Assembly: GCA_001603075.1 (NCBI GenBank)
Contig: LVBB01000016.1
Coordinates: forward strand, 162,926-226,925
Source: Phycisphaerales bacterium Planc_01
GTDB lineage: Bacteria > Planctomycetota > Phycisphaerae > Sedimentisphaerales > Anaerobacaceae
Length of the DNA stretch: 64,000 bases
Direction of reading: 5' to 3'
Below the pieces are notes generated by a model, which ran no database searches, was not told where the DNA came from, and worked only from the letters and a program-made list of their open reading frames with translations. The position numbers and the translations under genes were made by a program. Every line of letters starts with the position of its first letter. Within the stretch, counting starts at the first letter, position 1. Below, in pieces: positions 9,087 through 18,087 of this stretch.

Positions 9087-9923
9087 TCAGTCACACGCCA
9101 GACCCACCTCGTCGGCCAGCTTGCGGACGGCGGCGATGGCCTTGGAGAACAGCTCCGGCCCGGTCGAGCCACCGAACTGCCCGCCCGTCTTGAGATGAGG
9201 TTCCATCGTCATACAGCCGTCGTACTTCATCGCCGCCAGCTCGGCCAGCAATTCCTTGATCTGCCCGTCGCCCTGCCCCGGCAGACTGCCGACGTCGGGC
9301 GCGCCGAGCTTCCAGTCCTTGATGTGGATATGCACAACATAGGGTTTCATCACAGGCCAGCAGGCCTCGACGTTGTTGGTGATCTTCTCGCCCCAGACGA
9401 AATTGGCGGGGTCGTAGGCCAGCCGCAGTCGGTCGGAGCCGACTGCCTCGATTAGGTCGGCGCAGTTCTCGGCGGTATGCCCGTAGATGTGGGCCTCGTT
9501 CTCGTGCACCATCGTCACGTCGGTGCCTTCGACCACCTGCACCTTGGCCGCCATGCGTTCGATTACCTGATCGCGATAGTCGTCGATGTTCTTGCCCTGC
9601 GGCGCGTAGTAGCTGAACATCCGAATGAACGGCGTCTCGAAGAACTGCGCCAGATCGACCGCGTGCTTGAACTTGTCCAGGTGCGGCCCAAACGGTTCGT
9701 CCAGCTTGACCTTGCCGATCGGCGAGCCGATCGCGCTGACCTTCAGGCCGTGATCGCGAATCACCTTGCGGGCCTCGTCCAACTCCGACCGGTTCAGGTC
9801 CATGATGTTCTTGCGATTGATGAACCGCGGCTCGATATAGCCGACCCGCTCTTTCGCCAGGAACTCCACCTGAGAACGAAAATCCTCGGTTACTTCATCA
9901 GCAAAGGCACTCAGTTTGGCCAT
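9087..9923 (-). CDS. Sugar phosphate isomerase/epimerase (TIM barrel)
   Basis: A 278-residue cytoplasmic protein, with no signal peptide, of the xylose-isomerase-like TIM-barrel family. Recognisable strands are TDVTMVHENEAHIYG, LRLAYDPANFVWG and YVVHIHIKDWK, which carry the metal-binding Glu, Asp and His. It lies 36 bases after the enolase-superfamily gene and 24 bases before the Gfo/Idh gene, in one minus-strand operon. The function is probably interconversion of keto/aldo sugar derivatives made by its neighbours. Confidence 0.82.
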   Translation of the reverse strand: MAKLSAFADEVTEDFRSQVEFLAKERVGYIEPRFINRKNIMDLNRSELDEARKVIRDHGLKVSAIGSPIGKVKLDEPFGPHLDKFKHAVDLAQFFETPFIRMFSYYAPQGKNIDDYRDQVIERMAAKVQVVEGTDVTMVHENEAHIYGHTAENCADLIEAVGSDRLRLAYDPANFVWGEKITNNVEACWPVMKPYVVHIHIKDWKLGAPDVGSLPGQGDGQIKELLAELAAMKYDGCMTMEPHLKTGGQFGGSTGPELFSKAIAAVRKLADEVGLACD

Positions 9924-9959
9924 GTTCAGCTACTCCCACATTCGTTTCAGAGACTTCTG

Positions 9960-11363
9960 TCACTTCGAATAACTCGCGGCCTTCTCAGGTAGTTGGCGAT
10001 CGATCTCGTCGAGCCGGTAGCCAAATCCCGGTCCGCTCAGCGTAGACAGGTCCACCTGCCCATCGCGTCGGCGGTAGAGTCCCGGATGGACGGCTTCTTC
10101 CGGCGCGGAGGCGGCCGGGTAGAACTGCATCGCGTTGGTCTCGACGCCCATGATCGTGCCGGCGTGGGCGGCCAGCCGGCAATGCGGAATCTGGGCCAGC
10201 ATCGGGTTGGTCAGGTCCTGGACCATGAGCGTCATGCCGTGGGCCTTGGCCCAGCACAGGCTCAGCAACGCCCCGGTCTGGGTCTTGCACGTCTTGAGCG
10301 CCACGCCCGTCCAGCCCAACTCGCGTCCCAGACGGATCAATCGCCAGTCGTGGGCGCTTTCGTCCATGAACAGCGGCTTGCGTGCCGCGACGCTGTGCAC
10401 GTCGATCCGGTTCGCCTCCAGATCATACGGGAACGGCTGCTCGACATAGAGAATCATCTGATAGATGTGCGGCTGCTCGGACAGGAGCCTGTCCAGGATC
10501 GCGTTGACGTAGGCCGGGTCGGTCACGGTGCAATTGAAATCGCTCGTCAACCAGATGGCACCATTCTCAATGGCGATCTCCCCAACGCGGACCAGCCGGT
10601 CGAAGTCCCACTCGGCATCGTCGCCGCGCAGCTTCACTTTCAGACACGCCAACCCGTCGCGCCCGATCCAGTCGGCCAGCAGCACCGGATAGCCGTCGTC
10701 GGGCTCGGCACCGGTCAGCTCGGAGGCATCGAGCAAATCCTTTCCACCGACCAGATGCCAGGCGGGCAGCATCGAAGGCGCCGGAAAGACCAGGAAGTCC
10801 GCCGGGTATTGGCCGGCAAACGACACCTTGCTGCCTGCCGCCGGCTCCAGGAAATGGGACAGATCGACGTTCATGAATTCGGCATTGTAGGTCGTGTAGA
10901 TGTCACGCTCGAGGAGCCTGCCGTAAGCGTCGTGCAGCGCGATGTCAAAGGCGGAGCAGCAAACCAGGGCCGCCAGCCGGGGCATCGGCTCGGCGCCGGC
11001 CCCCCGCTCGGCGTTGAACCGCTCGAGCAGCCCGCCGAGAATGGACTCAATGAAGGTGTGGCCAAGTTCGAGGGGGTGCCCTTCGTCGGAGAAATGGGCC
11101 CAGGCCTCCGCCACGACCACACAGAACCGCTGCATGGCGTCACAACGCTCCTGGCAGCCCAGGCGGCTGGGCCAGACCCACTGCACGCTCAAGGGCGTCT
11201 CGCCCCAGCCTTCGGCCCGCCGGCCTTTCCGGTCCGTCACAGCCATGCAGACCCGCGCGCAGATCACCGAGGTCAGCGTCTCGGGCCCGAACTTCAGCGG
11301 CACCCGCGTCTGCACGGGGAGGAAATACAGGTCCGTAGAGACGGTGCGGATGTCGGTCTGCAT
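9960..11363 (-). CDS. Enolase-superfamily (mandelate racemase/muconate lactonizing type) protein
   Basis: A 467-residue protein with enolase-superfamily barrel motifs. These are a KxK-like LKVKLRGDD, metal ligands in LTSDFNCTV, YVEQPFPYD and LFMDESAHD, and a late lysine in VALKTCKTQTG. Members dehydrate sugar acids or racemise alpha-hydroxy acids with Mg2+. The ATG at 11363 has GAGGTGAT just upstream; a longer in-frame reading lacks a ribosome site and runs through the promoter region. It is the first gene of the operon with the isomerase and Gfo/Idh genes. It is longer than typical members (about 380-420 residues), and the substrate is not assignable. Confidence 0.72.
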   Translation of the reverse strand: MQTDIRTVSTDLYFLPVQTRVPLKFGPETLTSVICARVCMAVTDRKGRRAEGWGETPLSVQWVWPSRLGCQERCDAMQRFCVVVAEAWAHFSDEGHPLELGHTFIESILGGLLERFNAERGAGAEPMPRLAALVCCSAFDIALHDAYGRLLERDIYTTYNAEFMNVDLSHFLEPAAGSKVSFAGQYPADFLVFPAPSMLPAWHLVGGKDLLDASELTGAEPDDGYPVLLADWIGRDGLACLKVKLRGDDAEWDFDRLVRVGEIAIENGAIWLTSDFNCTVTDPAYVNAILDRLLSEQPHIYQMILYVEQPFPYDLEANRIDVHSVAARKPLFMDESAHDWRLIRLGRELGWTGVALKTCKTQTGALLSLCWAKAHGMTLMVQDLTNPMLAQIPHCRLAAHAGTIMGVETNAMQFYPAASAPEEAVHPGLYRRRDGQVDLSTLSGPGFGYRLDEIDRQLPEKAASYSK

Positions 11364-11423
11364 ATCACCTCTTTCACCTGACAGGACAGCCCCTGCGATC
11401 GCCCCGATGGCGTAAGAAAAGGT

Positions 11424-11450
11424 GTATAGGCCCAGCACGACCCTGTCAAC
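11424..11450 (-). promoter_or_regulatory. Possible promoter of the enolase/isomerase/Gfo operon
   Basis: The minus strand has a perfect -35 hexamer TTGACA (11445-11450) and TATACA (11424-11429), separated by a short 15-base spacer. The site is 60-87 bases before the ATG at 11363. The short spacing lowers confidence. Confidence 0.35.
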
Positions 11451-11515
11451 CCAAACTTGGCCTCCACCGCCGCGTGGCGGGCGGAAATCACGTCCGAGAC
11501 CGCCGGTTTTGGCGC

Positions 11516-11543
11516 TTGCGTCGCCTGCCGGAACCCCTATAAT
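11516..11543 (+). promoter_or_regulatory. Predicted promoter of the 11654-15279 block
   Basis: A perfect -10 hexamer TATAAT (11538-11543) follows TTGCGT (11516-11521) with a 16-base spacer. The predicted start, near 11550, is about 100 bases before the oxidoreductase ATG. The same TTGCGT -35 box is seen before mgtE. Confidence 0.5.
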
Positions 11544-11653
11544 CAACGGAGTTTTGTCTATGGGAGACACCATTTAGTGGGGTACATGAAGTTTGGCAGA
11601 CAGACTCGCCCAACACACTTCGTCCACAGCACAGTGAATTGAAAGGAGTAGGT

Positions 11654-12826
11654 ATGGCAATCAACCGCAAGTTGAGAATGGGTTTGGTTGGCGGAGGCCC
11701 AGGAGCATTCATCGGCGAGGTGCATCGCAAAGCCTCCCGTCTGGACGGGGAAATCGAGCTGGTGGCCGGAGCGTTCGACATCGACCCCAAGAAGTCCCAA
11801 CAAATGGGCAAGCAGCTCTATCTCGATCCCAAGCGCGTCTACAACACGTATCAGGACATGCTCAAGGCCGAGGCGGCCCTGCCGGAAGGCGACCGGATCG
11901 ATTTTGTTGCCGTGACGACGCCGAACAACTGGCACTTCCCCATCGCGCGCGATGCGCTCAAGGCCGGGTTCCATGTGATGTGCGAGAAGCCGATGACCCT
12001 GACCAGCAAGGAGGCCAAGGAGCTTCAAAAACTGGTCGAAAAGAAGGGCCTGGTCTTCGGACTGATGCACAACTACACGGGCTACCCCATGGTCAAGCTC
12101 GCACGTGACATGGTCAAGAAGAACGACGTGGGCAAGATCCGCAAGGTCGTGGTCCAGTACCCGCAGGGCTGGCTCGCTACGGCGCTGGAGAAGACCGGCC
12201 AGATGCAGGCGAGCTGGCGGACGGATCCGAAGCAGAGCGGCGCCGGCGGCTGCGTCGGTGATATCGGAACGCACGCGGCGAATCTGGCCGAGTACATCAC
12301 GGGCCTGAAGATCACGGACATCTGCGCCGAACTGACGACGTTCGTGCCGGGCCGGGCGCTCGACGACGACTGCAACTGCCTGCTCAAGCTCGAGGGCGGC
12401 GCCAAGGGCGTACTGCACGCCAGCCAGATCGCCCACGGCGAAGAGAACAACCTGGCCATCTGGGTCCACGGCGAGAAGGCCAGTCTCGAATGGCACCAGG
12501 AGGACCCGAACTACCTGTACGTGCGTCGTCCGAGCAAGCCGGAAGAGGTCTGGAAACGTGGCAACGACTACGTCGCCGGCTACAGCGCCGCGGCCGCCCG
12601 CAACAGTCGTATCCCCTCGGGCCACCCGGAAGCCTTCCTCGAAGCCTTCGCCAACAACTACACCAACTTCGCCGAGACCGTCAAGAGCGCCATCGAAGGC
12701 AAGAAGCCCGACCCGCTGGCCACAGACTTCCCCGGCGTCAATGAAGGCGTGCGCGGAATGCTCTTCATCGAGACCGTCGTCGCCAGCAGCAAGAGCAAAC
12801 AGAAGTGGACCCCCATGAAGAAGTAG
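11654..12826 (+). CDS. Gfo/Idh/MocA family oxidoreductase
   Basis: A 390-residue cytoplasmic protein with Rossmann motif LRMGLVGGGPGAFIGEVHR and EKP in HVMCEKPMTL. TPNNWHFPIARDALKAG is typical of the family. AAAGGAG six bases before ATG 11654 decides the start. The insertion of ten-odd residues after the first strand (IDPKKSQQMGKQLYLDPKRV) and the GGCVGDIGTHAANLAEY motif match a subgroup common in planctomycetes. It heads a plus-strand block with a Tat-exported isomerase and a second, Tat-exported Gfo/Idh protein. Confidence 0.9.
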   Translation: MAINRKLRMGLVGGGPGAFIGEVHRKASRLDGEIELVAGAFDIDPKKSQQMGKQLYLDPKRVYNTYQDMLKAEAALPEGDRIDFVAVTTPNNWHFPIARDALKAGFHVMCEKPMTLTSKEAKELQKLVEKKGLVFGLMHNYTGYPMVKLARDMVKKNDVGKIRKVVVQYPQGWLATALEKTGQMQASWRTDPKQSGAGGCVGDIGTHAANLAEYITGLKITDICAELTTFVPGRALDDDCNCLLKLEGGAKGVLHASQIAHGEENNLAIWVHGEKASLEWHQEDPNYLYVRRPSKPEEVWKRGNDYVAGYSAAAARNSRIPSGHPEAFLEAFANNYTNFAETVKSAIEGKKPDPLATDFPGVNEGVRGMLFIETVVASSKSKQKWTPMKK

Positions 12827-12846
12827 CACCTCAAGCCACGCGCCTT

Positions 12847-12903
12847 GAGCGACCGACATCGTTCGACGCGTCCGCGACCGGATGCGTCGAACGATGATCG
12901 CTC
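12847..12903. repeat. Long imperfect inverted repeat between two genes
   Basis: GAGCGA and CATCGTTCGACGC on the left pair with GCGTCGAACGATG and TCGCTC on the right. This gives a perfect 13-bp stem, extended by 6 bp beyond a small internal loop, around a 14-base loop. There is no T-run on either side, so it is not a classical terminator. It stands between the stop at 12826 and the ATG at 12988 and may act as an RNA-processing, stability or attenuation structure, or as a protein-binding palindrome. Confidence 0.6.
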
Positions 12904-12987
12904 ACCGGCCGAGCCATGCCGACCACGAGTCGCGTTCGACCTCGTGGAGGAGGGGTATGTTTCAGTCGCAAGAATAGGAGCTTCATC

Positions 12988-13941
12988 ATGAATCACTCAC
13001 AGCGCAACTTCCACCAAGACCAGCCCTCCGTGACGCGGCGCACCTTCCTCGGCACCGCGGCCGCCGCCGCCCTGGCCGCCTCGGCCATGCCCTCGAAGAC
13101 CCAGGCCGCCGGCGCGAGCGGTAAATTCAAACTCAAGTACGCCCCCAGCCTCGGACAGTTTGAGGGGCATGCCGGCAAGGACCCGATCGACCAGCTCAAG
13201 TTCATGGCCGACGAGGGCTTCAGCGCCATGTTCGACAACGGCCTGATGGGCCGGCCGCCGGAACTCCAGAAGAAGATCGCCCAGGAGATGGACCGGCTCG
13301 GGATGATGATGGGTCCGTACGTCATGTATGCCGAATTCGGCAAGGCCACGTTCGTCACACAGGACAAGGAGTTTCAGGACTACATCGTCGGCCGGACCAA
13401 GGAGGCCGTCGAGGTCGCCAAGCGAACCAATTCCAAGTGGACCCTGATCGCCCCCGGGTGCATCAGTCAACGGATGGAAATGGACTACCAGACGGCCAAT
13501 TTGATCGACAACGTGCGGCGCTGTGTCGAGATCGCCGAGCCGGCCGGGGTCGTGATCGTGCTCGAACCGCTCAACTGGTGGCGCGATCATCCGGGCCTGT
13601 TCCTCCAGAAGATCCCGCAAGCCTATCTGGTCTGCCGCGCGGTCAACAGCCCCTCGTGCAAGATCGTCGACGATCTGTATCATCAGCAGATCACCGAGGG
13701 CAACCTCATTCCCAACATCGACATGGCATGGAGCGAGATCGGGGCGTTTCATCTCGGCGACAATCCCGGACGGCGAGAGCCCGGCACCGGCGAGATCAAC
13801 TACAAGAACATCTTCCGGCATATCTACAGAAAAGGCTACCAAGGCGTTCTGTGCATGGAACATGGCAGGAGCAGAGGAGGCAAGGAAGGCGAACGTGCCG
13901 TGATCGACGCCTATCGAGCTTGTGACGATTTCGAGGTTTGA
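12988..13941 (+). CDS. Tat-exported sugar isomerase/epimerase (hydroxypyruvate isomerase-like TIM barrel)
   Basis: A 317-residue protein with a Tat signal (TRRTFLGTAAAAALAASAM) and a xylose-isomerase-like barrel. Metal-ligand stretches are VVIVLEPLNWW, CKIVDDLYHQQITEGN and GAFHLGDNPGRREPGTGEI, the last one typical of hydroxypyruvate isomerase-like proteins. TAGGAG seven bases before ATG 12988 decides the start. Its placement between two Gfo/Idh genes and its Tat signal suggest periplasmic processing of an oxidised sugar, which is inference. Confidence 0.83.
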   Translation: MNHSQRNFHQDQPSVTRRTFLGTAAAAALAASAMPSKTQAAGASGKFKLKYAPSLGQFEGHAGKDPIDQLKFMADEGFSAMFDNGLMGRPPELQKKIAQEMDRLGMMMGPYVMYAEFGKATFVTQDKEFQDYIVGRTKEAVEVAKRTNSKWTLIAPGCISQRMEMDYQTANLIDNVRRCVEIAEPAGVVIVLEPLNWWRDHPGLFLQKIPQAYLVCRAVNSPSCKIVDDLYHQQITEGNLIPNIDMAWSEIGAFHLGDNPGRREPGTGEINYKNIFRHIYRKGYQGVLCMEHGRSRGGKEGERAVIDAYRACDDFEV

Positions 13942-13995
13942 CCTCGATCGGATGTGGCAGATGCAGTAAGACCCGTAGTACGAAAGGAACATAGT

Positions 13996-15279
13996 ATGAA
14001 TCACGGTCCCACGGATCACACAGAAAGCCTCTCACGTCGGCACTTCATCAGGAATTCGGCCGCGGGGATGGCGGCGGTCATGGCCGGCAAGAGCGTGCTG
14101 TTCGCCGCACAGGCCAAGAGGAAGTTCCGCGTCGCGCTGATCGGCTGCGGCGGACGCGGCAACGGCGCCCTGGAAAACTGTTTTGAAGCGGCCGAGATCC
14201 TCGGCGTCGAGCTGGAGGTCGTCGCGACCGCCGACTGGTTCAAGGACCGGGCGTTGGCGACGGGCAAGAAGCACAACGTCCCGGAGTCGCGCTGCTTCGC
14301 CGGGGCCAACGGCTACAAGCAACTGCTCGACACCAACGCCGAGGTCGTTCTGATGGCCGCGTCGCCGAACTTCCGCCCGGTGCACTTCGATGCCGCCGTT
14401 CGCGCCGGCAAGCATGTGTTCATGGAAAAGCCGGTCGCCGTCGATCCGCCCGGTGGTCGTAAGGTGATCGCTGCCGGTGAGATCGCCAGGCAGAAGGGCC
14501 TGGCCGTGGTCGCCGGCACGCAGCGCCGGCATCAGGCGGGCTATCAACGGATCAAGTACGCGCTGGAGCGGGGCGCGATCGGCGACATCGCCGGCGGCGC
14601 GGTCTGGTGGTGCGGCGGCGCCCTCTGGTACAAGACCAAGGACCCCAACGAGAGCGACGCCGACTACATGGTCCGCAACTGGGTCAGCTTCACCGAGATG
14701 TCGGGCGACCACATCGTCGAGCAGCACGTGCACAATCTCGACGTCGCCAACTGGTACATCGGCCGCACGCCGACCTCGGCGCTGGGCTTCGGCGGCCGCG
14801 CCCGCCGCAAGACCGGCAATCAGTTCGACTTCTTCAGCATCGATCTCGACTACGGCGACGGCCTCCGCATCCACAGCATGTGCCGCCAGATCAACGGCAC
14901 CGACGGAGGCGTCCGCGAGTTCTTCCGCGGCACGCAGGGCGAAACCTGGGGCGGCGGCGGACTCAAGGCCGCCAAGGAAATCGAGGTCCCCGAGTTCCCC
15001 GACCGCAACCCATACGTCCAGGAGCATGTCAATCTGCTCCAGAGCATCATGGCCGGCAACCCCATCAACGAGGCGCACAACGTCGCCACCTCGACCCTGA
15101 CGGCGATCATGGGCCGCATCGCGGCGTATACCGGCAAGCTCGTCCGCTGGAAGGACGTCGTGGATAATGAGAGTTCGCCGTACTACAACCTCACCCTGAA
15201 GCCGACTGCCGAAGACTTCGAGAAGGGTGAGGTGGTCGCACCGCTGGACGATATCGCTGCCGTTCCGGGCAGGGACTGA
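13996..15279 (+). CDS. Tat-exported Gfo/Idh/MocA family oxidoreductase
   Basis: A 427-residue protein with a Tat signal (SRRHFIRNSAAGMAAVMAG), Rossmann motif FRVALIGCGGRGNGAL and EKP in HVFMEKPVAV. It belongs to the larger secreted subgroup with GVREFFRGTQGETWGGGG and a C-terminal NLLQSIMAGNPINEA segment. AAAGGA upstream supports ATG 13996. The gap from the isomerase is 54 bases, and it ends at a strong hairpin (15336-15366). Confidence 0.9.
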   Translation: MNHGPTDHTESLSRRHFIRNSAAGMAAVMAGKSVLFAAQAKRKFRVALIGCGGRGNGALENCFEAAEILGVELEVVATADWFKDRALATGKKHNVPESRCFAGANGYKQLLDTNAEVVLMAASPNFRPVHFDAAVRAGKHVFMEKPVAVDPPGGRKVIAAGEIARQKGLAVVAGTQRRHQAGYQRIKYALERGAIGDIAGGAVWWCGGALWYKTKDPNESDADYMVRNWVSFTEMSGDHIVEQHVHNLDVANWYIGRTPTSALGFGGRARRKTGNQFDFFSIDLDYGDGLRIHSMCRQINGTDGGVREFFRGTQGETWGGGGLKAAKEIEVPEFPDRNPYVQEHVNLLQSIMAGNPINEAHNVATSTLTAIMGRIAAYTGKLVRWKDVVDNESSPYYNLTLKPTAEDFEKGEVVAPLDDIAAVPGRD

Positions 15280-15335
15280 TCCCGGTCACCCTTCCTCAGG
15301 CGGCTCGCTCTGCCTGAGAACGCTCAAAAGAAGAA

Positions 15336-15366
15336 AAGTCGCGTCCTTTACACAAGGGCGCGACTT
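15336..15366. terminator. Bidirectional hairpin terminator between convergent genes
   Basis: AAGTCGCGTCCTT and AAGGGCGCGACTT form a 13-bp stem with one G-T pair around a five-base loop. On the minus strand it is followed by TTTTCTTCTTTT, a good terminator tail for the SH3-domain gene. On the plus strand only a weak T-run follows, for the oxidoreductase gene ending at 15279. Confidence 0.7.
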
Positions 15367-15427
15367 CTTCATTGTTGCCACAGGAATATGAATCCCGACT
15401 ACCCGGCGGGATCCACGTCGGTCTTAC

Positions 15428-16648
15428 TCAGTCGAGCGGGACGATTTCCGAGAACTCCACGAAGGCCCGGGCCGTCGCCTGATGAGGCTGGATTTCTCCG
15501 ACCAGGCCGACCTTGCGACCGACGAGACCGCTCAGGTCTTTGCCCGCCGCGGCGCCGGTCGGCGCCACATAGCAGATGGTTCGACCCGATTCGTCGAGCA
15601 CGCGATATCGCTGGCTCTGAGCGGCCGTGGGGGCATATACGCTCGTGGTCTCGAGCGTTCCGATGACGGCAAACCGGCCCAGGTCTCCGATCTGAGCCAG
15701 TCGCGCCTCTCGGGCCTCGCTGATCTTCTCGGTGACCTTCTCCAACTCCTTGCTCTGCATCGCCATTTCCTTGGCGACGGTGCCGGCCAGCTCGAATCGC
15801 TCAACCTGCTTGAGCGTGAAATCCGCATAGCGCGTCGCCCGCCCGCCGATGGGGTTCTCCGCCAACGCGCGGAGCTTCTCTTTCAACTCGGCGTAGTCCT
15901 GCTGGGCCATGGGCTTGTTGCGCTCCTCTTTGACCAGCTTGCTCACGGCATAGTAGGCGTCGAGCAGATCGGATTCGGTCTGCAATTGCTCGGCCGTCGG
16001 CGGCGTCTCGTCAGGCGTGTTTGGACCTGCGACCATCCCGACCAGCGGCGACTCCATCGGCGACCTCACCGGCTGAAGATACTGGCTGTGGACCCAGAGA
16101 TACGCTCCCTCGGGCGGTGCGATCTTGTAATAGTCGTCCTTCTCCTCGCTCAGGAGCTTGACCATCTGGCCCCGGTTGAGGACCACCTGTCGACTGGTGG
16201 AGTGCATGGGCTCGACGTAATCGGATCCGGCGTATACCCCTACCTTGTCGCCCGTGATGATGCCCTGCGTCGGGTTCTCCATATTGATGCCGACGTATTG
16301 TATCGCCACCCAGGAGAAACACCCCGGAGGCGGAACGATGCAGGACCAGCCCTGCTGCACTTTGACGACCTGAACGCGGTCGCCCTTGTAGAGCTTGCCG
16401 CAGTGATAGAAATTCGTTCCAGGACCCGAGCGGAGGTACACGTCGTTGCCGACCACCTCGGCAACGAACGACCCGCCGGCATCGAAAACCGTCCCCGTCG
16501 CCTCGGGAACCACCGGGAGATTCGTGTCCTGCTGGGCCTGTGCCGCCGCCGACAGGGTCAACAACGCAAACAGAAACAGAGCGAGCGGAAGACATCTCCC
16601 AAACGCTATGCGCACCGCACGTCTCGAAGATTTCATGCGAGCTTGCAT
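15428..16648 (-). CDS. Secreted SH3-domain (bacterial SH3) protein
   Basis: A 406-residue protein with a signal peptide (residues 1-38, hydrophobic core LPLALFLFALLTLSAAA). An SH3-like domain follows near residues 60-115 (VYLRSGPGTNFYHCGKLY) and a second SH3-like stretch at about 125-195 (GVYAGSDYVEP, LWVHSQYLQPV). A helical, probably coiled-coil part at 220-300 comes next, and then a beta-rich C-terminal domain (FAVIGTLETTS, YRVLDESGRTICYV). SH3 domains of this type bind cell-wall peptides, so a periplasmic envelope role is likely. AGGAGG lies eight bases before the ATG. Confidence 0.78.
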   Translation of the reverse strand: MQARMKSSRRAVRIAFGRCLPLALFLFALLTLSAAAQAQQDTNLPVVPEATGTVFDAGGSFVAEVVGNDVYLRSGPGTNFYHCGKLYKGDRVQVVKVQQGWSCIVPPPGCFSWVAIQYVGINMENPTQGIITGDKVGVYAGSDYVEPMHSTSRQVVLNRGQMVKLLSEEKDDYYKIAPPEGAYLWVHSQYLQPVRSPMESPLVGMVAGPNTPDETPPTAEQLQTESDLLDAYYAVSKLVKEERNKPMAQQDYAELKEKLRALAENPIGGRATRYADFTLKQVERFELAGTVAKEMAMQSKELEKVTEKISEAREARLAQIGDLGRFAVIGTLETTSVYAPTAAQSQRYRVLDESGRTICYVAPTGAAAGKDLSGLVGRKVGLVGEIQPHQATARAFVEFSEIVPLD

Positions 16649-16724
16649 CCTTTTTGCCTCCTATTCAGATGTTCCCATCGATGCATCAGAAACGGCCCGC
16701 TGGCAGGTCGATCCTTCGCATGTG

Positions 16725-16753
16725 AAACTACCGGCTCTGGGCAGCTTTGTCAA
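16725..16753 (-). promoter_or_regulatory. Predicted promoter of the SH3-domain gene
   Basis: On the minus strand TTGACA (16748-16753) and TAGTTT (16725-16730) are separated by 17 bases. The predicted start, near 16718, is about 70 bases before the ATG at 16648. Confidence 0.5.
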
Positions 16754-16798
16754 GGGCCAAGTCGCACCATCGCAGGGACCGCCGAAAAAGTCGGACCT

Positions 16799-17977
16799 TC
16801 AGCCTGCCAGCTTGGCCAACTCCTCCCGGCACATCCGGATCTGGGCCGGGTCCGAGAGCCTCTCGGCGGCACGATGCAGATGCTTGACGGCCTCGTTCGG
16901 CCGGTTCAGATAGCGGCTGTACAGCAGGCCCAACATCAGTTCCACCTGCTCGGCATGCTCGTAGGAGTCGTAATGGGCCAGGAACTGGCTGTAGGCCCAG
17001 GCCGCCTCGGAGGCCCGCTGGCTGCTGGCCAACTGGTTGGCGATATCGAGCAGATGCTGGCGGGGCAGGATCTGCTCGCTGTCGATGTGCATCAGTTGCA
17101 GGTAGAGGTCGGCTGCCGCCGCCAGGTTGTGTTCGTCGAATCGCCGGCTGATCGCACCGCGAAGCTCCAGCGCGTCGGCGTCCTTCTGTTTGTCTGCGAG
17201 AGTCTTCTCCACATCGCCACCCTCGGCCGGCCGTCCCCCGCCGGTGCCCGAGAACGGGTCGTAGCCGCCGGCCACAACATCCCGATATCGACGACGGCGG
17301 TTCCATCGCTTGATCATCGCCCAGAGATCGAGCTGATTCGTGGTGACCAGCCGCATCGCCAGCAGCAGCACAGTCACGCCAATGCCGAAGGCGTAGCCGC
17401 CCAGATGCGCGTCATACGCGATGCTGCCCTGGCCGCGGGCAAGGATGTTGTCCAGGAGGATCATCTTCAGCACGATGAAATACAGCGCGGGCACCTCGAT
17501 CGTGCCAATGAAAAAGAACCAGTAAACGATGGTCAGAAGCGACTGCGGAAACAGGACCAGATAAGCCCCCGTCACCGCCGCCACCGCGCCGCTGGCTCCC
17601 AGCGTAGGCACCGGCGTAGCGGAATGGAGCAGGGCGTGCCCCAACCCGCTGAAAACGGCGCCGCAGACATAAAAGACCGTGTACGCCAGATGGCCGAGCT
17701 TGTCGTTGACGTTCTTGCCGAAGAGATACAGGAAGAACATATTGAACAGGATATGCCAGAAATCGTGGTGCAGAAAGGCATAGGTGACAAACGTCCACCA
17801 GGGTGAGATCCGGGGCACCAGCAGGAAGTCGCCGACCCAGGGCCGGAAGACCAGTCGTCCGGTCCCAGGGTGAATCGTGAACTGCAGAAGGAAGATGGCG
17901 GCGTTCAACGCAATCAGCGCGTAGTTGGCATACGGCGTGCGCCGCGGCTGGATGTTCACCCGAATTGGCAGCAGCAT
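16799..17977 (-). CDS. Rhomboid-family intramembrane serine protease with C-terminal TPR-like region
   Basis: A 392-residue membrane protein. Residues 1-230 hold about six hydrophobic helices with the rhomboid catalytic pair: Ser in LGASGAVAAV and His in DAHLGGYAFG. The L1-loop-like WHILFNMFFLYLFG and WTFVTYAFLHHDF also fit. Rhomboids cleave membrane proteins inside or near the bilayer. Residues 255-392 are soluble and helical (ADLYLQLMHIDSEQ, AWAYSQFLAHYDS) and resemble TPR repeats that could recruit partners. No strong ribosome site precedes the ATG. A predicted small RNA or attenuated leader lies just upstream at 18063-18188. Confidence 0.85.
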   Translation of the reverse strand: MLLPIRVNIQPRRTPYANYALIALNAAIFLLQFTIHPGTGRLVFRPWVGDFLLVPRISPWWTFVTYAFLHHDFWHILFNMFFLYLFGKNVNDKLGHLAYTVFYVCGAVFSGLGHALLHSATPVPTLGASGAVAAVTGAYLVLFPQSLLTIVYWFFFIGTIEVPALYFIVLKMILLDNILARGQGSIAYDAHLGGYAFGIGVTVLLLAMRLVTTNQLDLWAMIKRWNRRRRYRDVVAGGYDPFSGTGGGRPAEGGDVEKTLADKQKDADALELRGAISRRFDEHNLAAAADLYLQLMHIDSEQILPRQHLLDIANQLASSQRASEAAWAYSQFLAHYDSYEHAEQVELMLGLLYSRYLNRPNEAVKHLHRAAERLSDPAQIRMCREELAKLAG

Positions 17978-18062
17978 AAGAGAAACAACTTCACAGAAGA
18001 TTAGGAAATCTTATCGAAACAGGCAGCCATTCTAATGGCTTTGGCCCGATCGGGCAAGGCAG

Positions 18063-18087
18063 AAAAAAAGGACGGCTTGTGCCGTCC
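18063..18087 (-). terminator. Intrinsic terminator, minus strand
   Basis: GGACGGC-loop-GCCGTCC (18070-18087) is followed on the minus strand by seven T (18063-18069). No minus-strand protein gene ends here, which points to a non-coding transcript or an attenuator. Confidence 0.75.
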
